Assembly (NCBI GenBank): GCA_012516295.1 | Contig: JAAYWU010000198.1 | Location: 1-6,879 of the forward strand | Origin: Clostridiales bacterium | Lineage (GTDB): Bacteria > Bacillota > Clostridia > Oscillospirales > Acutalibacteraceae | DNA: 6,879 bases | Reading direction: 5' to 3' | Part shown: in pieces, positions 1 through 6,360 of the stretch | Position numbering within the stretch: position 1 is the first letter of the stretch | How the letters are laid out: each line of letters opens with the position of its first letter | The notes under the pieces: model-generated | What the model saw: the letters and a program-made list of their open reading frames with translations, nothing else | The model's database searches: none | What the model was told of the DNA's origin: nothing | Translations under genes and position numbers: made by a program

Positions 1-718
1 GCACCATAAAAGAGCAGGAAACAATATGGAAGCCGTTTTCCCTGCTGCCGTAGTTTTCTCCGTGATCGGAAGTCCCCAAAAAGGCGGGACGGATTTTTTC
101 GGCATACTGCGGAAACTGCCCGCGAATATACTCCGTACCGGAAGCCGAACAGGGAAGAACACGGTCAATATGGCGCAAAATAAATTCCCGCATCGGAATA
201 TAATTGTATTTCGCAAATTCGTTGTAGATGTCAAAACGGTGGGCGCGGGAAATCTGCAGCACCTTTTTCCCCTGCTGCTTCAAATCCTTCGCGAGCAGCA
301 CGCCGGCCGCTGCGGCGTCGAACAGCCAATAGCTGTAAATGGTCACTTCATCCGCGGCACGAAGCTCCTCGATATTGGAAAGCGCACCGTAAATTTCAAA
401 CGCGCGTTTCATAAAGTAAAGCATTTCGTGTGCTTTCGCGGCAGTAAACGAGCCGGATTTCCATAAGTGGTTCAGCTCGTGCCATATATAGGGCTTGCAC
501 AAAAGCGAGGCGTACGCACCCTTGCCGCTGTCGATTGTTTTCAGAGGATAACAGGATATGAAATCCGGCAGTTTTTTCGTGACCACGGAATCCTTTTTTA
601 AATTACAAGGGCAGACCAGCACTTTATCAAAGCCTTTGATATAATTCACTTCATTGAGTAAAAATTCTTCGCCGTTGTCATACGGAAAAGAAGTCGTCAG
701 TAAAAGCAGCAGTTTCAA
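1..718 (-). CDS. Glycosyltransferase, GT4-type (GT-B fold), N-terminal part; cut by the window's left edge
   Basis: A TTG-started frame of 239 codons stays open to the window edge. The start reads TTGAAACTG and follows a GGAGG 7 nt upstream. The N-terminus (LLLLLTTSFPYDNGEEFLLNE, residues 3-22 region) is the first beta strand and sugar-acceptor loop typical of GT4 surface-polysaccharide transferases. Further family-like signatures are IYSYWLFDAA near 127-136, SRAHRFDIY at 157-165, a YNYIPMREFIL stretch near 171-181, the inter-domain region LPCSASGTEYI at 188-198, and the start of the C-terminal Rossmann domain, IVSCSFMV, at 232-239. The nucleotide-sugar-binding C-terminal half, about 150 residues, lies outside the window. 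The likely role is adding a sugar to a lipid-linked repeat unit at the inner membrane face; donor and acceptor cannot be read from the sequence. It overlaps the upstream polymerase gene by 4 nt (TTGA), so translational coupling is likely. Family call is confident; specificity unknown. Confidence 0.85.
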   Translation of the reverse strand, partial: MKLLLLLTTSFPYDNGEEFLLNEVNYIKGFDKVLVCPCNLKKDSVVTKKLPDFISCYPLKTIDSGKGAYASLLCKPYIWHELNHLWKSGSFTAAKAHEMLYFMKRAFEIYGALSNIEELRAADEVTIYSYWLFDAAAAGVLLAKDLKQQGKKVLQISRAHRFDIYNEFAKYNYIPMREFILRHIDRVLPCSASGTEYIRGQFPQYAEKIRPAFLGTSDHGENYGSRENGFHIVSCSFMV

Positions 719-2253
719 ATTCGTTCCTCCAATACAAGAGGTTCGGGGACATCCATATGCGTCCGCCGGACATGCGTTCCCTTCGCAATAAACAGCGCCG
801 CAAGATAAATTGCAGCATAGAAACAGACATACGTAATATTAAAGACATCGGTAACCCATAAAAACGCAAAATTACGCGGGATATACACAAAGCTCTTAAT
901 GGCAAGCAAGCCGCAGGTGATAACCACCCAGTTGTGCGTCAATAAAGAAGCAAAAAAGCGGAAGATCAGGCCGATCATTGCGCTGACGAAAATAACGCCC
1001 AGACCACCGTAAGCAACATACGCCTCCGCCACATAAGAGGTACCGAAGCCGCCGCCGGAAAGATAACGGTCCGGATCGACCATATAGGTTAACGCATGAC
1101 CGAAATTATGCGTTGTCTGGACGAATTCCGAATTCTGTACTTCAATAATCGGAGTAAACACGAATAACGTGCGGGTAACAACATTATTGTGTATGAACAG
1201 CTCGAAAGGATAAAACAAATACAAATAGGTCGTAGACGGGTTAAACGATTGAATATGGTTCACGGTCTGCACGATTACGCGGAAGCTCGCTCCCTGGGAA
1301 TCAATAAAGCTGACCAGCATTTCGCCCAGCCCGCGGCGGGTATTTTCAGCCCCTGAACGGACCAGCGCCAGCATCTGCAGAAAGTACATGGCAATTACGC
1401 CGAATACCCCGACATAAGCTACCATCCTCTTCTTTAAAAACCGCTTGCCTTTTTCCAACAGGGAGTCGCGCATTACAAAGTAAAAGGTAAGCATCAGCGC
1501 TTCACAGACAATGGTATTCCGCCTGCCCGTAAAAAGGGACGCGAGCATATAGACGCTGTACACCGCAAGCGGCAGTTTCATCTGCTTCTTGTTCGGCAGG
1601 GTTGCAAGGAAAACCGCAAAAGCAGGGACAAAGAACATGGAAAGCCGGCTGATAACGGACGGCACATCCGATGTATTTGTGAATGACTGAAGGTAACCAT
1701 GCCTTACAACGTCCAGCGCCGTTTTAAATAGGATATAAAGGAATGGAACCGAGCTGATATACAGCACGATTGTGCTGAGCCGGCGGATAATGGGGACCAA
1801 ATGGTCTTCATAAACCGCTTTGGTGTGGAGCTTCTTGATTGCGGATTCGCGTTTGTGAAAAATCGGCCCTGCCAGCCGGTAGGCAAAATAGACACAGAAC
1901 AAAGAAAGAGCCACCAGTTGCCGCGACTGAAACAGCTTTGGGAAATCGGCCGCTTCCAAAAGAAGAAGAAGCTTATGGTGATACCCGAACCAGGAGGTAT
2001 ACACACGCCCCATAAGCAGGACGTTATAAGTGAGAAGAAAGATCAGTAACGCAAAATCACGCCTTACGTTGCGAATCAAACTGGCGGCAATTGCAATATT
2101 TAAAGAAATGATGGCAAAAAACAAAACGTCAACCGCGGTTTTCCAAAAATCCCCGCCCAATACGGTGAAAAAATTGGCGGCTAACATCAATAGAATTGTT
2201 ATCCCGAAAAGGATTGTATCTCGTAATAAATCCTCTGATTTTACTTTTATCAT
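715..2253 (-). CDS. Wzy-type O-antigen/oligosaccharide repeat-unit polymerase, polytopic membrane protein
   Basis: A 512-aa, very hydrophobic protein with roughly 10-12 predicted membrane spans, for example residues 13-31, 42-60, 66-82, 113-128, 160-180, 206-220, 278-297, 343-356, 412-434, 441-455 and 470-490. Motifs match the Wzy polymerase family (Pfam O-ag_pol_Wzy type): TGRRN at 242-246 after a membrane segment, SQGASFRVI at 319-327, and the late GGFGTSYVAEAYVAYGGLGV block at 401-420, which resembles the family's G-S-AE-Y-GGxG signature. PRNFAFLW at 459-466 is also family-like. Such proteins join lipid-linked oligosaccharide repeats on the outer face of the membrane. The ATG at 2253 is preferred over the GTG at 2259, because AGGGAAG lies 7 nt before the ATG but only about 1-2 nt before the GTG. 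The stop overlaps the next gene, a glycosyltransferase, which supports a surface-polysaccharide role. The repeat unit made cannot be deduced. Confidence 0.85.
   Translation of the reverse strand: MIKVKSEDLLRDTILFGITILLMLAANFFTVLGGDFWKTAVDVLFFAIISLNIAIAASLIRNVRRDFALLIFLLTYNVLLMGRVYTSWFGYHHKLLLLLEAADFPKLFQSRQLVALSLFCVYFAYRLAGPIFHKRESAIKKLHTKAVYEDHLVPIIRRLSTIVLYISSVPFLYILFKTALDVVRHGYLQSFTNTSDVPSVISRLSMFFVPAFAVFLATLPNKKQMKLPLAVYSVYMLASLFTGRRNTIVCEALMLTFYFVMRDSLLEKGKRFLKKRMVAYVGVFGVIAMYFLQMLALVRSGAENTRRGLGEMLVSFIDSQGASFRVIVQTVNHIQSFNPSTTYLYLFYPFELFIHNNVVTRTLFVFTPIIEVQNSEFVQTTHNFGHALTYMVDPDRYLSGGGFGTSYVAEAYVAYGGLGVIFVSAMIGLIFRFFASLLTHNWVVITCGLLAIKSFVYIPRNFAFLWVTDVFNITYVCFYAAIYLAALFIAKGTHVRRTHMDVPEPLVLEERI
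726..730 (-). promoter_or_regulatory. RBS that fixes the TTG start of the glycosyltransferase
   Basis: GGAGG followed by a 7-nt spacer (AACGAAT) and TTG at 718-716. No ATG or GTG lies at a suitable distance, and the conserved GT4 N-terminus begins exactly here, so TTG is the probable initiator. The site lies inside the last codons of the polymerase gene. Confidence 0.75.
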
Positions 2254-2260
2254 TGGCACA

Positions 2261-2267
2261 CTTCCCT
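2261..2267 (-). promoter_or_regulatory. RBS that decides the polymerase start (ATG 2253 over GTG 2259)
   Basis: AGGGAAG with a 7-nt spacer (TGTGCCA) to the ATG at 2253-2251. The in-frame GTG two codons upstream lies almost against the site, leaving too little room for initiation. Confidence 0.6.
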
Positions 2268-2283
2268 AACGTACTTGTCCCAT

Positions 2284-2292
2284 ATTATAGCA
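2284..2292 (-). promoter_or_regulatory. Candidate extended -10 promoter for the polysaccharide genes
   Basis: TGCTATAAT is a perfect extended -10 (TGnTATAAT) overlapping the last codons and stop of rqcH (CTA TAA). The -35 position at 17-nt spacing reads TGGCAA, a weak match (3 of 6), as is common for extended -10 promoters. Transcription would start near 2277, giving a leader of about 24 nt before the polymerase ATG. This is inferred from sequence alone. The TATAAT could be chance, since it is partly coding. Confidence 0.45.
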
Positions 2293-4078
2293 CGGATTCC
2301 ATTCGTTTGCCATTAAAATTTGACTTGAGAGAATCTACCAAACCGGAATCCGGTGTTACGTAAATGGTTTTATAATTTACGTAGATGACCATTCCGGGTT
2401 TCGCCCCCTGCGGTTTGCTGACATGGCGAACCTCGGTGTAATCCACCGGGACCTTGGAGGATTCTTTTCCCCTGCTGTAAAAAGCCGCCAGATTCGCCGC
2501 TTCGAAAATCGCGGTTTCGGTCACATCGCGCCCCTGCGTCACAATAATGGTATGCGATCCGGGTATGTTCTTGGTATGAAGCCAGATATCGTTATTATTG
2601 GCCTGTTTTAATGTAAGGCGGTCATTTTGGCGGTTATTGCGCCCAACCAGAATCAGGAAGCCGTCGGAGGACGCAAACTCCATCGGCCCCATGGCCGCGG
2701 GCTGTTTCTGGCGGCGGCCTTTCGACGCGCGGATATAGCCCTGCTCGGTCAGTTCTTCCCGAATCTCAGACAAATCCCGTTCCGTTGCCGCACGGCTAAG
2801 CTCGTCAAATACCGAGTCAAGATATTCCAGCTCCTGCTGTGCCTGCTGGATTTGAACCGTAAGCATTTTTTCCGCCGTGCTGGCTTTGTGGTATTCCTTA
2901 TAATATTTTTGCGCATTTTGCGACGGGGAAAGCGCGGGGTTCAGCTTGATTTTTACAAGCGGCAGATCTTCCTCATAGAAATTCTGCAATTCGACGAAAC
3001 TGGCCCCTTTTGGGATTGTATATAAATTGGCGCTGAGAATATCGCCGTAAATACGCAATGTATCCCGCTCGGCACAGCGCGACAGCTCCGCGCGCTGAAG
3101 ATTGATTTTCCGGCTGAGCCGTTCCGAGGCCGTTGTTAAAACGCGCAGTAAATCCTGGGAACGCACCCGCATACGGTCAATGCGATCCCTTTCCGTATAA
3201 AAAGCATCCAACAGCTCGGAAAAGCGCGTATACGATTTTACCACAGCTGTCAGGCCATATTGCTCGATATTGAAAAAAGAAAAGTCAATTGGCTTCTGCG
3301 CCGGGTTGACCACCATATAGGGCTTCCCATCCCTGTTTTTCACGGTTTCAGCCATTCTTCCGAGAAAGAAGAAGAGCCGTTCGCGCTGTTCCGCTGTCAT
3401 GGTTTTGACGGTGACGTCACTGCCCCGCCCGGTCAAATATGCTAGCTCACGGCAGACAATCGGCGAAAGGCCCTGTAAATGATTCAGCAGCGCCTTGGAA
3501 AGCTCCATATCGGACGGAATGCTCTGTAATCTGTCCTCAATTTCCCGCATGGAAGCCTGTAAAAGGCAAAGCTTGTTCTGCGGCGGGGGAAGCTGATAGG
3601 TTAACCCCGGAAGGACAAGGCGTTCGGAAGACATTTCCGCATCAACACGCTTTAAGGCGTCAATGATTTTTCCGTTTTCATCCACAAAAATAATATTGCT
3701 GTACCGCCCCATGATTTCCATGACCAGCGTCAGGCGGACCGGGTCGCCCAACTCGTTGACCGCGTCAAAATCCAGGCACAGCAACCGTTCCAAACCCGGT
3801 TGGCGAACCTCCGCAAGGCGCGCCCCCAGCAGGCGCTTGCGTAAAAGCATGCAGAGCATCGGCGGGGACTGCGGATTTTCCGGCACGTATTGCGTAAAGT
3901 GAATCCGCGCGCTGTTCGCCCTTGCGGACATCAGAAGCTTCATGGTATCGCTTCGTGTGCGGAAGGTTAAAACCATTTCCTCTTTGTTCGGCTGATAAAT
4001 TTTATCCAGCTTCGCGCCGAGCGCCGTTTCTTCTATTTCTTTTTTTATATGTCTTAAAAAAGCTCCGTCAAGAGCCAT
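2285..4078 (-). CDS. rqcH: RqcH / NFACT-family ribosome quality-control protein (often annotated FbpA fibronectin-binding)
   Basis: A 597-aa protein, the usual length for bacterial NFACT proteins. NFACT-N spans about residues 1-180, with MALDGAFL at the start and EIMGRYSNIIFVDENGKIID at 121-140. A helix-hairpin-helix-like part follows (LQGLSPIVCRELAYLTG, 201-217), then a long coiled-coil segment (about 285-345 and 385-445), and the NFACT-R/DUF814 domain at about 470-575 (DIWLHTKNIPGSHTIIV 497-513; GAKPGMVIYVNYKTIYV 558-574). In Bacillus subtilis, RqcH binds obstructed 50S subunits carrying peptidyl-tRNA and recruits Ala-tRNA to add C-terminal alanine tails that mark stalled chains for proteolysis. 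The DR pair essential there (D97-R98) is E97-R98 here. The ATG directly abuts the Nif3 stop (TAAATG) and has AGGAGG 7 nt upstream (4091-4086). Older annotations call this family fibronectin-binding; nothing here shows a surface signal. Confidence 0.95.
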   Translation of the reverse strand: MALDGAFLRHIKKEIEETALGAKLDKIYQPNKEEMVLTFRTRSDTMKLLMSARANSARIHFTQYVPENPQSPPMLCMLLRKRLLGARLAEVRQPGLERLLCLDFDAVNELGDPVRLTLVMEIMGRYSNIIFVDENGKIIDALKRVDAEMSSERLVLPGLTYQLPPPQNKLCLLQASMREIEDRLQSIPSDMELSKALLNHLQGLSPIVCRELAYLTGRGSDVTVKTMTAEQRERLFFFLGRMAETVKNRDGKPYMVVNPAQKPIDFSFFNIEQYGLTAVVKSYTRFSELLDAFYTERDRIDRMRVRSQDLLRVLTTASERLSRKINLQRAELSRCAERDTLRIYGDILSANLYTIPKGASFVELQNFYEEDLPLVKIKLNPALSPSQNAQKYYKEYHKASTAEKMLTVQIQQAQQELEYLDSVFDELSRAATERDLSEIREELTEQGYIRASKGRRQKQPAAMGPMEFASSDGFLILVGRNNRQNDRLTLKQANNNDIWLHTKNIPGSHTIIVTQGRDVTETAIFEAANLAAFYSRGKESSKVPVDYTEVRHVSKPQGAKPGMVIYVNYKTIYVTPDSGLVDSLKSNFNGKRMESVL

Positions 4079-4873
4079 TTAAATTCCTCCTGTACGGGTA
4101 CATCCAATGGTTTTTGCCGGACTATGCATCCGCTTTGATTTCGCGAAGCGGACCTGAGGAAATTGTTTTTGCAGCTTTTCCATGAGCGGCTCTATCACAA
4201 CATCCTCTGTGTAAAAATGGCCTGCGTCCACCAATGTTACCCCCATATTTTCGGCATCCAGCAAAATATTATGCTTGCTTTCGCCGGTAACAAAAGCCTG
4301 GCAGCCGTATTCCGCCGCATCATAAACCAGATCGGCGCCGCCGCCGCTGCAAAGCCCTACTTTTGAAATGGCCCGGCCTCCGTCCGTATAACGAAGCCCG
4401 TCACAGCCGAGGGCGTCCCTGACAAATTCGGCAAACGCCCGCGGGGAATATTCCCGCTCCGTTTCGCCGACTAAGCCTTCCGGCAGGCCCGTATTTCCAT
4501 ATTCCTTCAGCATACGGATGTTTTTCAGTCCCAACCGTTTCGCAAGGCAGGTGTTGACCCCTTCCGCGGCCATGTCCAGGTTGGTATGGGCGCAGATTGC
4601 CGCAATGCCGCATTCGGCCAGCAGATACGGCGCGGTATCCGTATCGATATGTTTCAGAGGACGGAAGATAACCGGGTGATGACTGATAATCAGATCGGCC
4701 TGCAGCTCTTTTGCTTCCCGGACAACCGCAGGGGTAATGTCCAGCGAAAGCAGCGCCGACTGAACCGGCATATTGCGCCCGCCTACCAGCAGGCCGGGAT
4801 TATCAAAGTCCATTGCCGTATGAAACGGCGCCATGCCGTCGATAAAATCGTATATGTCCCCCACGAATATCAT
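4079..4873 (-). CDS. Nif3-like dinuclear metal centre protein (YqfO/YbgI family)
   Basis: A 264-aa protein of the NIF3 family, in the short form like E. coli YbgI. It lacks the roughly 100-residue insert domain of B. subtilis YqfO. All five expected metal ligands can be read: H65-H66 in ISHHPVIF, H96 and D100 in AHTNLD (D100 being the ligand by homology), and H219 with E223 in DAGHFYTE. This pattern fits a two-metal site inside a toroidal hexamer. Family members are often labelled GTP cyclohydrolase I type 2, but the physiological reaction is not settled, so I give no enzymatic name. The gene overlaps the trmK stop by 4 nt (ATGA), has AAGGGGG 7 nt before its ATG (4887-4881), and abuts rqcH. 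The trmK-nif3 pairing is conserved across Firmicutes, where the pair usually follows sigA. Here sigA is not adjacent. Confidence 0.93.
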   Translation of the reverse strand: MIFVGDIYDFIDGMAPFHTAMDFDNPGLLVGGRNMPVQSALLSLDITPAVVREAKELQADLIISHHPVIFRPLKHIDTDTAPYLLAECGIAAICAHTNLDMAAEGVNTCLAKRLGLKNIRMLKEYGNTGLPEGLVGETEREYSPRAFAEFVRDALGCDGLRYTDGGRAISKVGLCSGGGADLVYDAAEYGCQAFVTGESKHNILLDAENMGVTLVDAGHFYTEDVVIEPLMEKLQKQFPQVRFAKSKRMHSPAKTIGCTRTGGI

Positions 4874-5574
4874 TGCTGTTCCCCCTTGTCCGCGATTTCT
4901 CGAATCTGGCGGATGATTTCGTTTAATGCGTCCGCATCCTTATTTTTGCCGGAAAGACAAAGCCCGCGTGCTTTTTTTTCTAAGTTTGCAGCCAGCCGGT
5001 ACATATATTCCCGGTTATCCGCGGTTTTGGCGTCAAGTTTGCCGAGATAAGGATACAGTGTACCGGTATCCACTTCCTGCGGCTGATACTGCGCAAGCAT
5101 AACGGTATACACGTGATTTTCCTCCATGACCGCCTGTTCCCGCAGGATGGCAAAGCCCTGCTCCGCCAAAAAGCAGCGAAGCGGGGGGATCGAGGTCATT
5201 GGCTGCAAAATCAGCCTTCTCTGCCCTTCCTTTACCCATGGCGCAGCGGAGAGAATCTGTTTAATCAGCTCGCCGCCCATCCCCGCCATTACGATATCCT
5301 CCGCTTCATTCGGAAGTATCGCCTTCAGGCCGTCCGACAAGCGGGTGGTAACGATATCCTGCACACGGTACCGGATGATATTCCCCCTTGCTGTCTGCAG
5401 CGGACCGGGCCGGATGTCGGAGGCAACGGCCTTTGAAATGCGCCCCTGTTTTGCAAGCCAAATCGGAAGATAGGCGTGATCTGTTCCAACATCCGCCAAA
5501 GCGGTCTGGTCGCGCACCATGGAAGCGCAAAGCTGCAGCCTTCCGCCAAGAGTAAATAAGGGATGCAAACCCAC
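4870..5574 (-). CDS. trmK: tRNA (adenine(22)-N(1))-methyltransferase TrmK
   Basis: A 234-aa class I SAM-dependent methyltransferase that methylates N1 of A22 in the D arm of bacterial tRNAs such as tRNA-Ser. The SAM-binding motif I is LADVGTDHAYLP (26-37), the acidic SASDIRPGPL segment follows near 50-59, and AGMGGELI is at 97-104. The LILQPM motif at 121-126 aligns with LILQPN of B. subtilis TrmK, with Met replacing Asn. The C-terminal third (about 165-234) is helical and charged, matching the family's coiled-coil tail. A GTG start at 5574 is chosen because AGGAGG (5588-5583) lies 8 nt upstream; the next candidate, TTG at 5568, is too far away. The stop overlaps the nif3-like start (ATGA). 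It is the first gene of the five-gene unit that ends with the polysaccharide genes. Confidence 0.94.
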   Translation of the reverse strand: MGLHPLFTLGGRLQLCASMVRDQTALADVGTDHAYLPIWLAKQGRISKAVASDIRPGPLQTARGNIIRYRVQDIVTTRLSDGLKAILPNEAEDIVMAGMGGELIKQILSAAPWVKEGQRRLILQPMTSIPPLRCFLAEQGFAILREQAVMEENHVYTVMLAQYQPQEVDTGTLYPYLGKLDAKTADNREYMYRLAANLEKKARGLCLSGKNKDADALNEIIRQIREIADKGEQQ

Positions 5575-5582
5575 AGATGAAA

Positions 5583-5588
5583 CCTCCT
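5583..5588 (-). promoter_or_regulatory. RBS that fixes the GTG start of trmK
   Basis: A perfect AGGAGG with an 8-nt spacer (TTTCATCT) to GTG at 5574-5572. No in-frame ATG is near. Confidence 0.75.
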
Positions 5589-5595
5589 ATTTTCT

Positions 5596-5623
5596 ATTTT
5601 AAAGCAGTTAAAATTCGATTCAA
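5596..5623 (-). promoter_or_regulatory. Weak candidate promoter of the trmK operon
   Basis: TTGAAT (5623-5618), a 16-nt spacer, then TAAAAT (5601-5596). It lies just after the inverted repeat that may terminate the upstream gene, as expected for an operon promoter. The predicted start, near 5589, would leave a leader of only about 15 nt that begins at the ribosome binding site. A promoter further upstream or read-through is therefore equally possible. Confidence 0.3.
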
Positions 5624-5645
5624 AACGAATTGCCGCCCGGCAATT
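5621..5645 (-). terminator. Probable intrinsic terminator of the DUF1858 gene
   Basis: The inverted repeat AATTGCC / GGCAATT (7 bp, loop GGGC on the minus strand, 5645-5628) is followed on the minus strand by CGTTTTG. The T run is short, so termination may be partial. On the plus strand the stem is followed by TTGATTG, which is no better, and there is no plus-strand gene to terminate. It lies 63 nt beyond the DUF1858 stop codon, in the 133-nt gap before trmK. Confidence 0.45.
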
Positions 5646-5707
5646 TTGATTGACGGACGGCCATATTCATACATTAAATAAAATTTCCGGATATTGCAAA
5701 GCCGGGA

Positions 5708-5911
5708 TTACTTGGAAGCGATATGCGCGTTCAGCTTTTCCACCATCTCATTTACATCTACGCCATGCACCATGCAGGCCTGCTCCAAAGTTTCCCCGCG
5801 TGAAGAAGGGCAGCCGAGGCAATGCATGCCCATTTCCAGAAAGAACGGCGCCGTAGTTTTGTCAATATCAAGAATATCTCCGATAATTGTATCTTTTGTT
5901 ATAACTGCCAT
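5708..5911 (-). CDS. DUF1858 protein (hybrid-cluster-protein-associated redox disulfide type)
   Basis: A 67-aa cytosolic protein beginning MAVITKDTIIGDILDID. A CxxC at C31-C34 (MHCLGCPSSRGETLEQAC) and a third cysteine, C46, fit the DUF1858 family and its subgroup named for association with hybrid cluster proteins. The pattern GMHCLGCP-S-x-ET-EQAC-x-HG-x-D is diagnostic. A role in thiol or metal redox chemistry is inferred from the family; no reaction is established. The frame is open for 21 more codons upstream, but the ATG at 5911 is preferred because GGAGG (5925-5921) lies 9 nt before it, and the longer form would run into the promoter. The gene is monocistronic: a consensus promoter stands upstream and a likely terminator downstream. 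No hybrid cluster protein gene is visible in the window. Confidence 0.88.
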   Translation of the reverse strand: MAVITKDTIIGDILDIDKTTAPFFLEMGMHCLGCPSSRGETLEQACMVHGVDVNEMVEKLNAHIASK

Positions 5912-5920
5912 AATTTTAAT

Positions 5921-5925
5921 CCTCC
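5921..5925 (-). promoter_or_regulatory. RBS that fixes the ATG start of the DUF1858 gene
   Basis: GGAGG with a 9-nt AT-rich spacer to ATG 5911-5909. It excludes the longer upstream in-frame start at 5974. Confidence 0.75.
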
Positions 5926-5950
5926 AGCATTCTGCATATTTTTCATGTCT

Positions 5951-5979
5951 ATTATAATACCCGCGCCGCGGCAATGCAA
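5951..5979 (-). promoter_or_regulatory. Vegetative (sigma-A type) promoter of the DUF1858 gene
   Basis: TTGCAT (-35, 5979-5974), a 17-nt spacer, then a perfect TATAAT (-10, 5956-5951). Transcription should start near 5944, giving a leader of about 33 nt. The spacer is strikingly GC-rich for an otherwise AT-rich gap and contains the perfect 8-bp palindrome GCCGCGGC (5965-5972). That palindrome could be an operator or could be chance. Confidence 0.75.
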
Positions 5980-5997
5980 TACATTTCTATTTTCTAC

Positions 5998-6027
5998 AAA
6001 AAATACCCCGGATTTACATCCGGGGTA
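5998..6027 (-). terminator. Strong intrinsic terminator after the zinc-ribbon gene
   Basis: A perfect 10-bp stem TACCCCGGAT / ATCCGGGGTA (minus strand 6027-6004, 4-nt loop) is followed directly by six T residues (6003-5998). It lies 26 nt past the zinc-ribbon stop codon and ends that transcript. The DUF1858 promoter begins about 20 nt further on. The plus strand shows no T run, so the terminator works in one direction. Confidence 0.93.
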
Positions 6028-6053
6028 CCTGGTCTTGAATAAGAAATATATGC

Positions 6054-6329
6054 TTATTCTTCCCTCATCTTTGCAAAGCACTCGCTGCAATATACAGGAC
6101 GGTCTTCACGCGGCTTAAAGGGGACCTTTGCTTCTTTGCCACAGCTTGCGCAGATGGCTGTGAACATCTCGCGCTCCGGCTTAGCGGCATTCTTACGAGC
6201 ATCGCGGCAGGCCTTGCATCTCTGCGGCTCATTTACAAAGCCTTTGGAAGCATAGAATTCCTGCTCACCGGCGGTGAATACAAATTCAGCGCCACATTCT
6301 TTGCAGATGAGAGTCTTGTCTTCGTACAT
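6054..6329 (-). CDS. Double zinc-ribbon protein (zf-trcl type plus CxxC-x17-CxxC)
   Basis: A 91-aa soluble protein with four CxxC knuckles: C9-C12, C38-C41, C60-C63 and C81-C84. The first half (MYEDKTLICKECGAEFVFT, then GEQEFYASKGF and PQRCKACR) matches the probable zinc-binding zf-trcl domain. The second half has exactly 17 residues between its two knuckles, with VPFKPREDRPVYC between them, matching the CxxC-x17-CxxC domain. It probably binds two zinc ions; a nucleic-acid or protein-binding role is inferred only from the fold, and no function is established. The ATG at 6329 has GAGG 8 nt upstream (6341-6338). A tRNA-like element lies 31 nt before the start codon, and a strong terminator follows the gene. 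Because only weak promoter-like sequence is visible in the gap, it may be transcribed with the sigma factor gene upstream. Confidence 0.88.
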   Translation of the reverse strand: MYEDKTLICKECGAEFVFTAGEQEFYASKGFVNEPQRCKACRDARKNAAKPEREMFTAICASCGKEAKVPFKPREDRPVYCSECFAKMREE

Positions 6330-6360
6330 TTAATTTACCTCGCTTTGGATAAAGATATTT

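Noticed and set aside
26..466. A 146-codon open frame on the plus strand
   Set aside because: It is antisense to the GT4 glycosyltransferase, whose minus-strand translation shows clear family motifs over the same bases. The plus-strand protein has no recognisable domain and no good ribosome binding site.
2627..3025. A 132-codon plus-strand frame
   Set aside because: It is antisense to the coiled-coil and NFACT-R part of rqcH. Its hydrophobic, arginine-rich composition is what reversed GC-rich coding sequence gives.
4586..5050. A 154-codon plus-strand frame
   Set aside because: It crosses the nif3-like/trmK junction antisense to both well-supported genes and has no family features.
5113..5473. 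Two overlapping plus-strand frames (107 and 115 codons)
   Set aside because: Both are antisense shadows of trmK, with no ribosome binding site or family resemblance.
5708..5974. A longer 88-codon form of the DUF1858 gene
   Set aside because: The extra 21 residues would be read from the promoter and leader. The ribosome binding site and family start point to the ATG at 5911.
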